Shown: one piece after another, positions 1 through 7,714 of the stretch
Position numbering within the stretch: the first letter of the stretch is position 1
Layout of the letters: each line of letters opens with the position of its first letter
Assembly (NCBI RefSeq): GCF_016899935.1
Contig: NZ_JACJJK010000006.1
Span: 82,155 to 146,154 of the forward strand
Reading direction: 5' to 3'
DNA: 64,000 nt
Origin: Olsenella uli
Lineage (GTDB): Bacteria; Actinomycetota; Coriobacteriia; Coriobacteriales; Atopobiaceae
Position numbers and translations under genes: made by a program
Notes under the pieces: generated by a model
Told to the model about the DNA's origin: nothing
What the model saw: only the letters and a program-made list of their open reading frames with translations
Database searches by the model: none

Positions 1-907
1 GGAGTCCGTCTTCCCGTACCGCGCGGAGGGCGAGAAGGTCGAGGCGCTCTCGTTCGACGTCGCGAGCGCAGGGGTTTCTCGCCCGGCGCCGGCCGTCCGC
101 GTGGCGCGCCCGCGCGTCATCATCCCCGTGTTCCCGGGCACCAACTGCGAGTACGACACCGCGCACGCCTTCGAGCGCGCCGGCGCCGAGGCGGACGTCT
201 TCGTGATCAACAACCTCACGCCCGAGGCCGTGGCCGAGAGCACCCACGAGCTGGCGCGCCGCATCCGCGAGTCGCAGATCGTCATGATCCCCGGCGGCTT
301 CTCCGGCGGAGACGAGCCCGAGGGCTCGGCCAAGTTCATCACCGCGTTCTTCCGCGCGCCCGAGGTCACCGAGGCGGTGCGCGACCTGCTGCATGCCCGC
401 GACGGCCTCATGCTGGGCATCTGCAACGGCTTCCAGGCGCTGATCAAGCTGGGCCTCGTGCCCTACGGCGACATCGTTGAGGCCACGCCCGACGCACCCA
501 CGCTGACGTTCAACACCATCGGCCGCCACCAGAGCCGCCTCGTGCGCACGCGCGTGGCGAGCAACCTCAGCCCCTGGCTCTCCAAGTGCGCGGTCGGCGA
601 CGTCCACAACATCGCGATCTCCCACGGCGAGGGGCGCTTCGTGGCGGACGACCAGGTGGTGCGCGCACTCGTGGCCGCCGGCCAGGTGGCCACGCAGTAC
701 GTGGACGAGAGCGGTATTCCGGGCATGTCGCTCGACGTGAACCCCAACGGCTCCGTTCTTGCCATCGAGGGCATCACCTCGCCGGACGGCCGCGTCCTCG
801 GCAAGATGGGCCACACCGAGCGCTCCGGCGCCGGGCTCTACAAGAACGTGCCGGGCAACGCGTACCAGCCGCTCATCGAAGGCGGGGTTGCGTACTTCAC
901 CGAGTAA
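1..907 (+). CDS. purL: Phosphoribosylformylglycinamidine synthase, C-terminal glutaminase part (partial)
   Basis: Fourth step of purine synthesis: FGAR plus glutamine and ATP gives FGAM. The frame is open from the left edge (first full codon at base 2), so this is the 3' end of a larger gene. The visible 300 residues are a class I glutamine amidotransferase: the PVFPGTNCEYD start, the nucleophile in GICNGFQ (codons near 418-438) and a late His-Glu pair in MGHTERSG. A GTG at 101 could start a separate PurQ, but the uninterrupted upstream frame and absence of a ribosome binding site favour a fused PurL. A strong hairpin follows the stop. Confidence 0.93.
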   Translation, partial: ESVFPYRAEGEKVEALSFDVASAGVSRPAPAVRVARPRVIIPVFPGTNCEYDTAHAFERAGAEADVFVINNLTPEAVAESTHELARRIRESQIVMIPGGFSGGDEPEGSAKFITAFFRAPEVTEAVRDLLHARDGLMLGICNGFQALIKLGLVPYGDIVEATPDAPTLTFNTIGRHQSRLVRTRVASNLSPWLSKCAVGDVHNIAISHGEGRFVADDQVVRALVAAGQVATQYVDESGIPGMSLDVNPNGSVLAIEGITSPDGRVLGKMGHTERSGAGLYKNVPGNAYQPLIEGGVAYFTE

Positions 908-923
908 GCTCACCTGTAAGGAC

Positions 924-991
924 GGCCGCCCCGACTTTCACGCAGGAACTGCGCTTCGCGGAAGATTCCTGCTTAGAAAGTCGGGGCGGCC
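924..991 (+). terminator. Long hairpin after purL
   Basis: Arms 924-939 and 976-991 are fully complementary (GGCCGCCCCGACTTTC). A nested stem GCAGGAA/TTCCTGC lies inside. There is no clear T-run, so it may be a bidirectional or Rho-assisted terminator. The apical part (CTGCGCTTCGCGGAA) resembles the reverse complement of the apices at 18835 and 50506. Confidence 0.7.
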
Positions 992-1043
992 TGCTGCTGA
1001 CACGTTATTCGCACAGCTACAGCCGCCGCCGGAGGGTCTGGAC

Positions 1044-1997
1044 GTGATTGCTGAAAAGAAAAGTGTGTCCTTTCTCGCCACGACGCCGGGGATGGTGTTG
1101 GCGTGCTTGGCTGCCTGCTTTTTGTGGGGGTCGGCGTTTCCGTGCGTGAAGATCGGCTACGAGCTTTTTGGAATTGATGCGACGGACGTGCCCTCGATCC
1201 TGGCGTTTGCGGGGCTGCGGTTCACGATCGCAGGGGCGATGGTGGCGGTGGGCATGAGCCTCGCCACACGTCGCGCGTACGTGCCCGAGCGTCGCGACCT
1301 GCCCGCGATTGGCGCGCTCTCGCTGGCGCAGACAATCGTGCAGTACGTCTTCTTCTATGTGGGGCTTGCGAACTGCGCAGGCGTCACGAGCTCCATCCTT
1401 GAGGCGAGCAACTCGTTTCTGTGCGTGCTCATTGCGGCGCTCGTGTTTCGCTTCGAGCGGCTCACGGGGCGCAAGGTGCTGGGCTGCCTCATTGGCTTTG
1501 CGGGCGTCGTGCTCGTCAACGTGACAGGCGAGTCGGGAGGGCTCTCGTTCTCGCTTGCCGGCGAGGGCATGGTGCTGCTCTCCACTGTTGCCGCCGCTGC
1601 GTCGAGCAACCTGGCAAAGCTCTTCTCGCGCGATCACGACCCAGTTCTGCTCTCTGGCTGGCAGTTCTTCTTCGGCGGGCTGGTCATGCTTGCTGTGGGT
1701 CTTGCGGCGGGCGGTCGCGTGGCACCGGCCGATCTTGCGCATCCCCTGCCAGCGCTCGTTCTTCTCGCCTACCTGGGGTTTATTTCTGCTGCTGCCTATT
1801 CGCTCTGGTCCGCGACGCTTGCCGTGAACCCCGTCTCGCGCGTGGCGGTCTTTGGCTTCATGAACCCGGTCTTTGGCGTCCTGCTCTCAGCCGTGCTGCT
1901 CGGCGAGACCAACGTGGTGAGCCCGCTTGTCGCGGTGGCGGCTCTGGTGCTTGTGAGCGCGGGCATCGTCATCGTGAATCGACCGGAACGAGCGTAG
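1044..1997 (+). CDS. EamA/DMT-family drug-metabolite transporter
   Basis: Predicted inner-membrane exporter of about 317 residues. The sequence alternates hydrophobic stretches compatible with ten membrane helices in two homologous halves, as in EamA proteins; the first is MVLACLAACFLWGSAFPCVKIG, with the proline and lysine typical of the family. The GTG start at 1044 is chosen because GGAGGG lies 7 bases upstream; the frame remains open further 5' but without a binding site. The substrate cannot be predicted. It stands alone between the purL hairpin and a dyad repeat, so it is probably monocistronic. Confidence 0.85.
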   Translation: MIAEKKSVSFLATTPGMVLACLAACFLWGSAFPCVKIGYELFGIDATDVPSILAFAGLRFTIAGAMVAVGMSLATRRAYVPERRDLPAIGALSLAQTIVQYVFFYVGLANCAGVTSSILEASNSFLCVLIAALVFRFERLTGRKVLGCLIGFAGVVLVNVTGESGGLSFSLAGEGMVLLSTVAAAASSNLAKLFSRDHDPVLLSGWQFFFGGLVMLAVGLAAGGRVAPADLAHPLPALVLLAYLGFISAAAYSLWSATLAVNPVSRVAVFGFMNPVFGVLLSAVLLGETNVVSPLVAVAALVLVSAGIVIVNRPERA

Positions 1998-2002
1998 ATC
2001 CA

Positions 2003-2125
2003 ACTTGTCTGTACTTTTTTGCGCCAGCTCGAAGTACAGACAAGACGTGCGAAGCTGCTACCTGCGCTTTTTCCGACCGATTTCTCGTCTGTACTCTCCC
2101 ATGCCAGAAAAAACTACAGACAAGT
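2003..2125 (-). repeat. Dyad element of about 123 bp, class V1, reverse orientation
   Basis: Outer arms 2003-2020 and 2108-2125 are complementary at 17 of 18 positions (ACTTGTCTGTACTTTTTT). Two more copies of the arm lie inside: 2032-2044 inverted and 2086-2095 direct. Read on the minus strand, the interior contains CGCAGGTAG and then GTACTTCGAG, the same core seen at 3481-3604 and 21145-21263, where the arms differ. It begins 6 bases after the EamA stop. Confidence 0.7.
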
Positions 2126-2207
2126 CAGGGGACGCTCGCCGAAAGGCAGTCCGCTGTGCCGCGCGCGGTGAGAAACTAGTGCACAAGGTCGTCCGGGAGG
2201 AGGGGTC

Positions 2208-3470
2208 ATGTGCCACAAACGCCGCTCGTTCGTTGCTCTCGCCCTTGTTCCGCTCCTTGCGCTTGCATTGACGGCCTGCCGTCAAGGGGTACAAACCACC
2301 GCCGCGGAGCTCACCTCCGGCCGAACGCTTGCCGAGCAGGGATCGCTCGAGCTTGCGCCCGCCGATCCAGCCATCTACGACTTCTCGCTTGACCTGCTGC
2401 GCGCCTGTGCCGAGGAGGAGCCGAGCGAGAACACGCTCGTCTCGCCGCTCTCTGTGCTCTATGCGCTCTCGATGGTCGAGAACGGCGCCTCGGGCGAGAC
2501 GCTTGCCCAGATAGAGACTGCCACGGGCATGAGCGCGGACGCGCTCACCGAGACGCTTCAGGCCCGCGCGCTGCGCGCCGCAGGCGACGATTCCCAGCTC
2601 TCGCTCGCCAACTCGATCTGGCTTCGCGACTCTGAGGAACTGTACGTGAGCGACAACTACCTTGACGCCTGCGCCGCAAGCCTCGGCGCACAGGCGTACG
2701 CCGCTCCCTTTGACGAGACCACGGCAGATGACATCAACGGCTGGGTGAGCGACCACACCCACGAGATGATTCCGAGCATCGTCGGGGACATTCCCGACGA
2801 GGCACAGCTCTACCTTGTGAACGCCCTTGCGCTCGAGGCGCCGTGGCAGGATCCCTACGATGCTGCGCTCGTTGTGTCAGACACCTTTACCTGCGAGGAC
2901 GGGACCACGCAGACCGTCGACATGATGCTCTCGACGGAGCACTCCTATCTTGAGAACGAGTTGGCGACCGGCTTCGTGCGCCCGTACGAAGGCTATGAGT
3001 ACGGCTTTGTTGGCCTTCTGCCCAACGAGGGCGTCACGATGAGCGAGCTGCTCGCGAGCCTCGATGGCACCAGCCTCCAAGCGCTGCTCGAGCCGCGCGA
3101 CAACACCGTCGTGGACGTGGGGCTTCCTCAGTTCAGCGTCACCTACGACAACGAGCTCTCGGGGGAGCTTGCCTCTCTTGGCGTGACGGACGTCTTTGAC
3201 CAGGAGCGCGCCGACCTCACGCGCATGGGCAGCTCCGACAACGGCCCGCTCTACGCAAGCGCCGTGCTGCACAAGACGTTCATTGACGTCAATGAGGAGG
3301 GCACGAGCGCCGCAGCGGCAACGGTCGTTGAGGTGGAGGCCGGCGCGTCGGCACCCGGCGAGCCACCCGAGGTCAAGGAGGTCATCCTCGACCGCCCCTT
3401 TGTCTACCTCATCGTTGATTACGCCACGATGACGCCGGTATTCATCGGCACCATCATGAGCGTCGAATAG
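2208..3470 (+). CDS. Serpin-family protease inhibitor, lipoprotein
   Basis: Predicted surface-anchored serine-protease inhibitor. Residues 1-24 form a lipoprotein signal (KRR, hydrophobic core, LTAC with lipidated Cys24). Residues 50-420 have the serpin fold in order, with the N-terminal NTLVSPLSVLYALSMV segment and the C-terminal DRPFVYLIVD signature. The reactive loop hinge EEGTSAAAAT (residues 363-372) has the small residues typical of inhibitory serpins. Counting P17 as Glu363 puts P1 near Gly379, which suggests an elastase-like target (inference). GGGAGGAGG precedes the ATG. Length 420 is normal for a serpin plus signal. It sits between two dyad elements. Confidence 0.9.
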   Translation: MCHKRRSFVALALVPLLALALTACRQGVQTTAAELTSGRTLAEQGSLELAPADPAIYDFSLDLLRACAEEEPSENTLVSPLSVLYALSMVENGASGETLAQIETATGMSADALTETLQARALRAAGDDSQLSLANSIWLRDSEELYVSDNYLDACAASLGAQAYAAPFDETTADDINGWVSDHTHEMIPSIVGDIPDEAQLYLVNALALEAPWQDPYDAALVVSDTFTCEDGTTQTVDMMLSTEHSYLENELATGFVRPYEGYEYGFVGLLPNEGVTMSELLASLDGTSLQALLEPRDNTVVDVGLPQFSVTYDNELSGELASLGVTDVFDQERADLTRMGSSDNGPLYASAVLHKTFIDVNEEGTSAAAATVVEVEAGASAPGEPPEVKEVILDRPFVYLIVDYATMTPVFIGTIMSVE

Positions 3471-3480
3471 CCCCATCGCG

Positions 3481-3604
3481 AAGGTTGGGTACTTTTTTAG
3501 ACACACCCTGAGTATCGAAGCAATTGAGCCATGAGTTTTCGCAGGTAGAAAAATGGCACCAACGCGGTCGTACTTTGAGGCCCTACGAAAAAGTACCCAA
3601 CCTT
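3481..3604 (+). repeat. Dyad element of about 124 bp, class V1
   Basis: Arms AAGGTTGGGTACTTTTT (3481-3497) and its exact complement (3588-3604) bracket an interior with ACCCTGAGTATCGAAGC, CGCAGGTAG and GTACTTTGAGGCC. The same landmarks in the same order occur at 21145-21263, and the last two occur in reverse at 2003-2125, although the arms are unrelated. It fills the gap between the convergent serpin and zinc-ribbon genes. Confidence 0.75.
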
Positions 3605-3608
3605 TGAC

Positions 3609-3782
3609 TCAGCGACCCGGCCGTCGGTGCGTGAGGTGCCAACCGCCGCAGTACGGACACTCGTAGACGAAGATCTTGGGTGCGTCCTTGCGGCGCGAGC
3701 TCTTCTCGGCCGCCTTCTTGGCGTCCACGCGCGTGTCGTAGCGCTTCTTGCGTCCGCACGCCCTGAACTCCCGCTCGTCCAT
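3609..3782 (-). CDS. Small zinc-ribbon-like protein
   Basis: Protein of about 57 residues. An N-terminal Cys-Gly-Arg-Lys-Lys-Arg-Tyr segment is followed by a basic helix and a C-terminal CPYCGGWHLT motif, so one zinc knuckle or half-ribbon is likely. ATG at 3782 is preferred (GGAGGG just upstream, short spacing); a TTG at 3803 would add seven residues. Similar short CPYCGGWH proteins are common in actinobacteria and their phages, but I know no defined role. It is divergent from the sigma factor gene. Confidence 0.6.
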   Translation of the reverse strand: MDEREFRACGRKKRYDTRVDAKKAAEKSSRRKDAPKIFVYECPYCGGWHLTHRRPGR

Positions 3783-3869
3783 CGACCCTCCGCCACAATG
3801 CAAAATGACCCATGCTTCCGGGGAACATTATGCGACGCCGGCGCATGTAAGGGGCAAGGAGGTGAGGGC

Positions 3870-4430
3870 ATGACCGACAAAAGGATCCAACGCACCGAGA
3901 GGTTCATGCGGCACGCGATGGCCGCGCACGGCAGCTCGGTCTACCTCGTGGCCCTCGCGCAGACGCGCTCCGAGGCCGACGCCCAGGACGTGGCCCAGGA
4001 CGTCTTCTGCCGCCTGCTCACGGACGGCACGGCGTTCACCAGCGACGAGCACCTGCGCGCCTGGCTTCTGCGCGTGACCGTCAACCGATGCCGCGAGCTC
4101 TGGCGCGCGCCGTGGCGGCGCCGGGTGGAGAGCGCGGACGAGCTTGCCCAGCTGCCAGCACCAGACGCGCCCGCAGAGGACGCTGCCCTCCTTGAACTGC
4201 GCGCCAACCCGGTCTGGCAGGCGCTCCAGGCCCTGCCGGAAAAGCTCCGCGTGGTAGCGCTGCTTCACTACGTGGAGGAGTACACCACCGAGGAGATCGC
4301 CCGCATCGTGGGCAGCCCGCCGGCGACGGTGCGCACGCGCCTGCACCGGGCGCGCAAGCAGATGAGAGAGATGCTCGAGCCCCCCGCGAGCACCGCAAAG
4401 GAGGAGAACTATGGACAGGCACACGCTTGA
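3870..4430 (+). CDS. ECF-type RNA polymerase sigma factor
   Basis: Alternative sigma factor of 186 residues. Region 2 covers about residues 20-85 (YLVALAQTRSEADAQDVAQDVFCRLL, with the DAQD motif of region 2.2). Region 4 covers about 115-170, with the helix-turn-helix YTTEEIARIVGSPPATVRTRLHR. The ATG at 3870 has AGGAGG at a good distance; the frame is open upstream but without a start signal. It overlaps the next gene by 20 bases, so the two are translationally coupled. The partner is membrane-anchored, which suggests a sigma/regulator pair that answers an envelope signal. Confidence 0.88.
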   Translation: MTDKRIQRTERFMRHAMAAHGSSVYLVALAQTRSEADAQDVAQDVFCRLLTDGTAFTSDEHLRAWLLRVTVNRCRELWRAPWRRRVESADELAQLPAPDAPAEDAALLELRANPVWQALQALPEKLRVVALLHYVEEYTTEEIARIVGSPPATVRTRLHRARKQMREMLEPPASTAKEENYGQAHA

Positions 4431-5445
4431 GCAGTTCCGCACGCGAGCGCGCAAGGTCACGCTGCCCGAGGACGTGCGCGAGTCCGTGCTGGACGAGATC
4501 AGGGTCGATAGGGGCGAGCGCGCCCGCGGGCCGCGCAGGCCTCGCCGCGAGCGGCGGGTCGTCACGCGGCGGACCTTCGTGCGCGTGGGGGCCGTGGCGG
4601 CCGGCGGCGTCGTGGCGTTTCTCGGCGCGAACGCCCTGGTGAACCACGCTGCCGGCAAGAGGGGCAACTGGTTCGCGCTCACCGCCTACGCCGAGGGCAC
4701 CGAGGAGCCTGACGGCTCGCGCCTAGCGCTCGGCGAGACGTTTGGCGGGCACATCAGCTGGGCCGGCGGCGTGGACCCAGAGAGCGACGGAGACGACCTG
4801 CTCATGGTGCACACCGAGCTCAACCTCTCGTGCACGGGCGACAACGTGGACACCCTCACGTACCAGCTCGAGGGCGACAGCGTTGGCCCCAGCGTGGACG
4901 TCTACTTCAAGCCCGGGATCTGGATCTTCCAGTCCGACTACGAGGGCAGCGGTCCCGTAGCCAACTTCACCGTTGACTACGACAGCCAGGACACTCAGAG
5001 TCTCCAGGCCCTTCTCACCGGGCGCCTTGCCTACTACGCCGTCTACGCCAACATTCCTGTCCCGGACGACCTCGTTCCCGTCTTCCTTGAGATGCAGGAG
5101 ATCAGCGAGACCGTTGCCAAGCGCTCGGAGGGAAGCGAGACCATCATCGAGACGGACGAGGAGCAGCAGCGCAATACGGAGCTGAGGAACCAGGTGGGCG
5201 TGCGCGTCGCCGAGCTCTTTGCCGAGGAGCTCGCCAAGACCACGCTCGTGATGACGGCAACGTTCAACGACGGCAGCGAGCAGACCAAGCACTACTCGTT
5301 CTCCCCGCGCGAGGACTACACGCAGATCTACGCCGACTACCTCGAAGAGGACTGGGAGGCCTACCTCGCCGGCGACGATGCCCGCCGCACCGAGCTCACG
5401 CAGAACCCGCCGAGCCTCTACCTGATCACGGAGACGGCAGGGTAA
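4411..5445 (+). CDS. Membrane-anchored partner of the ECF sigma factor, anti-sigma-like
   Basis: 344 residues: a basic N-terminal cytoplasmic segment of about 50 residues, one membrane helix (about 54-75, FVRVGAVAAGGVVAFLGANAL) and a long acidic extracellular domain. I see no zinc-binding HxxxCxxC anti-sigma motif, so the assignment rests on topology and on the 20-base overlap with the sigma factor gene. AAAGGAGG precedes the ATG. It resembles DUF4179-type proteins found beside sigma factors in Gram-positive bacteria, but I cannot confirm the family. Confidence 0.6.
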   Translation: MDRHTLEQFRTRARKVTLPEDVRESVLDEIRVDRGERARGPRRPRRERRVVTRRTFVRVGAVAAGGVVAFLGANALVNHAAGKRGNWFALTAYAEGTEEPDGSRLALGETFGGHISWAGGVDPESDGDDLLMVHTELNLSCTGDNVDTLTYQLEGDSVGPSVDVYFKPGIWIFQSDYEGSGPVANFTVDYDSQDTQSLQALLTGRLAYYAVYANIPVPDDLVPVFLEMQEISETVAKRSEGSETIIETDEEQQRNTELRNQVGVRVAELFAEELAKTTLVMTATFNDGSEQTKHYSFSPREDYTQIYADYLEEDWEAYLAGDDARRTELTQNPPSLYLITETAG

Positions 5446-5454
5446 AACGAGGTC

Positions 5455-5489
5455 GCCCCGACGTCCTTCTCGCGAAGGAGCGTCGGGGC
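5455..5489 (+). terminator. Hairpin after the sigma/anti-sigma pair
   Basis: GCCCCGACG pairs with CGTCGGGGC, and an inner TCCTTC/GAAGGA stem closes a small loop. No T-run. It lies between convergent genes and may stop both. Confidence 0.65.
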
Positions 5490-5496
5490 GGCACAT

Positions 5497-5523
5497 GTTA
5501 CGAAGGGACTGTCCCTTCGTAAC
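5497..5523. repeat. Short palindrome, class P (13+1+13)
   Basis: Perfect palindrome of GTTACGAAGGGAC around a single T, ending 2 bases before the malic enzyme stop codon. Same layout as 14720-14746, which has different outer arms but the same GGGAC/GTCCC centre. Confidence 0.75.
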
Positions 5524-5525
5524 GT

Positions 5526-6704
5526 CTAGAGGCGGGCGACGCCGGACTTGCGGGCGGCCTCGGCCACGGCGGCGGCGACGGCGGGCGCCACGCGCTCGTC
5601 GAAGGCGCCGGGAATGATGTAGTCGGCGGCGCGGTGCTCGTCGTCGACGAGGCCGGCGATCGCGTAGGCCGCGGCCTCCATCATGTCGTCGTTGATGTCG
5701 GACGCGCGCACGTCGAGGGCGCCGCGGAAGATGCCCGGGAACGCGAGCACGTTGTTGATCTGGTTGGGGAAGTCGGAGCGGCCCGTGGCGGCCACGGCGG
5801 CCCCTGCGGCCAGCGCCTCGTCCGGCATGATCTCCGGCACGGGGTTGGCGCAGGCGAAAACAATCGGGTCGGCGGCCATCGTGCGGACCATGTCCTGGGT
5901 GAGCACGCCAGGGGCGGACACGCCCACGAAGACGTCGGCGCCGCGCACGGCGTCGGCGAGCGTGCCGGTGACGCCCTCGCGGTTGGTCCACGTGGCGATC
6001 TCGGCCTTCTCAGGGTTGAGGCCCTCGCGGCCCTCGTAGATGGCGCCCGTGCGGTCGCAGATGATGACGTCGTCGACGCCCATGCGCTGCATGAGCTTGG
6101 CGATGGAGATGCCCGCGGCGCCGGCGCCGGAGAAGACCACGCGCACGTCTGCGAGCTCACGCCCGGTGAGGCGGCACGCGTTGATGAGCGCGGCGCAGGT
6201 CACGACCGCCGTGCCGTGCTGGTCGTCGTGGAAGACGGGGATGTCGCAGGACTCCTTGAGGCGGCGCTCGATCTCAAAGCAGCGCGGCGCGGAGATGTCC
6301 TCCAGGTTGATGCCGCCGAAGCTGCCGGCGACGAGCTCGACGGTGCGCACGATCTCGTCCACGTCCTTGGAGCGCACGCACAGGGGGAACGCGTCCACGT
6401 CGGCGAAGGTCTTGAACAGGGCGCACTTGCCCTCCATGACGGGCATGCCCGCCTCGGGGCCGATGTCGCCGAGGCCCAGCACCGCGGTGCCGTCCGTGAC
6501 CACGGCCACGAGGTTGCCGCGGCGGGTGTAAGTGTAGGAGTCCTCCACGTTCTCGGAGATCTTGAGGCACGGCTCGGCGACGCCCGGCGTGTAGGCCACG
6601 GCCAGCTCCTCGGGCGTGGTGATCGGCGCGCGGGTGATCACCTCGATCTTGCCCTTCCACTCGCGGTGCTTGTCCAGCGCGTACTGCTTGGCGTCCTCGG
6701 CCAT
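5526..6704 (-). CDS. NAD(P)-dependent malic enzyme
   Basis: Oxidative decarboxylation of malate to pyruvate, giving NAD(P)H and CO2. 392 residues, the size of single-domain bacterial malic enzymes without the phosphotransacetylase extension. N-terminal domain: TPGVAEPCL, TDGTAVLGLGDIGPEAG and the metal-site region HDDQHGTAVV. C-terminal Rossmann domain: VVFSGAGAAGISIAKL. ATG at 6704 is chosen because AGGAG lies 6 bases upstream; upstream residues in the open frame are not conserved-looking. Cofactor preference cannot be read reliably. Confidence 0.92.
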   Translation of the reverse strand: MAEDAKQYALDKHREWKGKIEVITRAPITTPEELAVAYTPGVAEPCLKISENVEDSYTYTRRGNLVAVVTDGTAVLGLGDIGPEAGMPVMEGKCALFKTFADVDAFPLCVRSKDVDEIVRTVELVAGSFGGINLEDISAPRCFEIERRLKESCDIPVFHDDQHGTAVVTCAALINACRLTGRELADVRVVFSGAGAAGISIAKLMQRMGVDDVIICDRTGAIYEGREGLNPEKAEIATWTNREGVTGTLADAVRGADVFVGVSAPGVLTQDMVRTMAADPIVFACANPVPEIMPDEALAAGAAVAATGRSDFPNQINNVLAFPGIFRGALDVRASDINDDMMEAAAYAIAGLVDDEHRAADYIIPGAFDERVAPAVAAAVAEAARKSGVARL

Positions 6705-6865
6705 GGATGCTCCTATCTCGCGGGCCGGCCCTGCCGGCGTTTTCACACCGGTTACCAGTGTAGTCTTGCCGGACCCGGCGGCGCGCAAGAATTCGCCGTG
6801 GCGAGCCGACGTTCTTCTCGGCGCACCTGACGTTCTTCTCGTCGCGTCCCGCCTGGGCCCCGGTG

Positions 6866-6991
6866 CTTGTCTGGGCAAAGAAGTTGAATCATATCGACCC
6901 AGATAGGCGGGCTGTTTTACGTTTTCCCAGCTAGTGGCGACCCAGATAAGCCGAGAAGAACCTGTTGGTTAAGAGTCTTTGCCCAGACAAG
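6866..6991. repeat. Dyad element of about 126 bp with its own arms
   Basis: Arms CTTGTCTGGGCAAAGA (6866-6881) and the exact complement (6976-6991). The interior carries two direct copies of CGACCCAGATARGC, which imperfectly repeat the inverted arm (CCCAGACAA). It matches the V1 elements in length and architecture, but I do not find their CGCAGGYAG core. Confidence 0.65.
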
Positions 6992-6994
6992 GCT

Positions 6995-7037
6995 GGGGGG
7001 CGGGGCAGGGCGGGGCCGGGCAGGGCAGGTGGGGCGG
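6995..7037 (+). other. G-run tract, potential G-quadruplex
   Basis: At least six runs of three or more G separated by one to three bases on the plus strand, immediately after the 6866-6991 dyad and 30 bases beyond the end of the minus-strand peptidase gene at 7068. The sequence fits the usual G3+N1-7 pattern; formation is untested. Confidence 0.5.
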
Positions 7038-7067
7038 AGCCGAGAAGAACGTCGGACCCGCCGGCCG

Positions 7068-7601
7068 CTACGCCGCCAGGTCGACGGCGCCGAGCCAGCC
7101 CCAGCGCGGCTCGTCCGCCACGCCGTACGCGGAGAGCCACGCCACGAGGGGCACCCGTCGCACGCGCCCACCCGCGCAGTCCATGACGGCGCCATCCCCC
7201 ACGTAGAGCCCCACGTGACCGTGGTCCCAGCCATCCGCCCCGTACGGGTGCCGCCCCACGGCGACGATCATCCCCACGAGCAGGTCTCGCGTGTCGGTGA
7301 GGTGGCAGAAGCCCTCGTGGAGCTCGCGCGCGTCCCCGCTCACGTACCCCATGCCCAGCCGGGAAAACGCGCGCTCGACCCACGCGGCACACAGGCCCTC
7401 GCCCATCGGCGCCGTCCCGTGCGCGCACTCCACCAGGCGGCGCTGGAGCGGCGTCGCGTCGAGCAGCGCCTGCGGCTCGTGGCCCGCCGCCACCTCGCGC
7501 AGCGCGGGGCGCCCGTAGACGGTCGTGACGCCGTCGTCGGCGAGAAGCCCGCGGGCGCACAGCGCCGTCAGCAGCCGCGACCGCATCTCGCTCTCGTCCA
7601 T
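7068..7601 (-). CDS. Putative NlpC/P60- or CHAP-like cysteine peptidase
   Basis: About 177 residues. A possible nucleophile is in EGLCAAWVERAFSRLG, followed after about 65 residues by the His motif HGHVGLYVGDGAVMDCAGG, the order Cys then His of NlpC/P60 and CHAP enzymes. These normally cleave peptidoglycan stem peptides or links. No signal peptide is evident, which is odd for a wall enzyme; it may act inside, use another route, or have a missed start. ATG at 7601 is chosen for the GGGTGAG just upstream; another in-frame start exists at 7640. Confidence 0.6.
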   Translation of the reverse strand: MDESEMRSRLLTALCARGLLADDGVTTVYGRPALREVAAGHEPQALLDATPLQRRLVECAHGTAPMGEGLCAAWVERAFSRLGMGYVSGDARELHEGFCHLTDTRDLLVGMIVAVGRHPYGADGWDHGHVGLYVGDGAVMDCAGGRVRRVPLVAWLSAYGVADEPRWGWLGAVDLAA

Positions 7602-7657
7602 CTCACCCGCCCCTCGCCGATTGCCGGGAGCCCGAGGCATCCCGCCCGTCTCCGACG

Positions 7658-7663
7658 TATACT
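7658..7663 (+). promoter_or_regulatory. Likely -10 box of galE
   Basis: TATACT lies 52 bases before the galE start in an otherwise G+C-rich gap. No convincing -35 box is seen 17 bases upstream. Confidence 0.4.
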
Positions 7664-7714
7664 AAAAGATGCGGATATCGGAGCGGAACGCTCGTCACGG
7701 GGAAGGGACCCATC

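Larger units (their letters stand above)
6705..7067. other. Intergenic region of 363 bp with a dyad element and a G-run tract
   Basis: No credible gene. It contains four CGAGAAG heptamers (two per strand), the dyad element 6866-6991 and the G-rich stretch 6995-7037. The promoter of the malic enzyme gene should lie near 6710-6800, but I see no strong consensus. Confidence 0.6.

Noticed and set aside
101..907. Stand-alone purQ starting at GTG 101
   Set aside because: The same frame is open to the left edge with plausible PurL sequence and there is no ribosome binding site.
2003..3604. Serpin flanked by two dyad elements as a composite mobile unit
   Set aside because: The elements have unrelated outer arms and opposite orientation, no target-site duplication is visible, and similar elements occur beside many unrelated genes.
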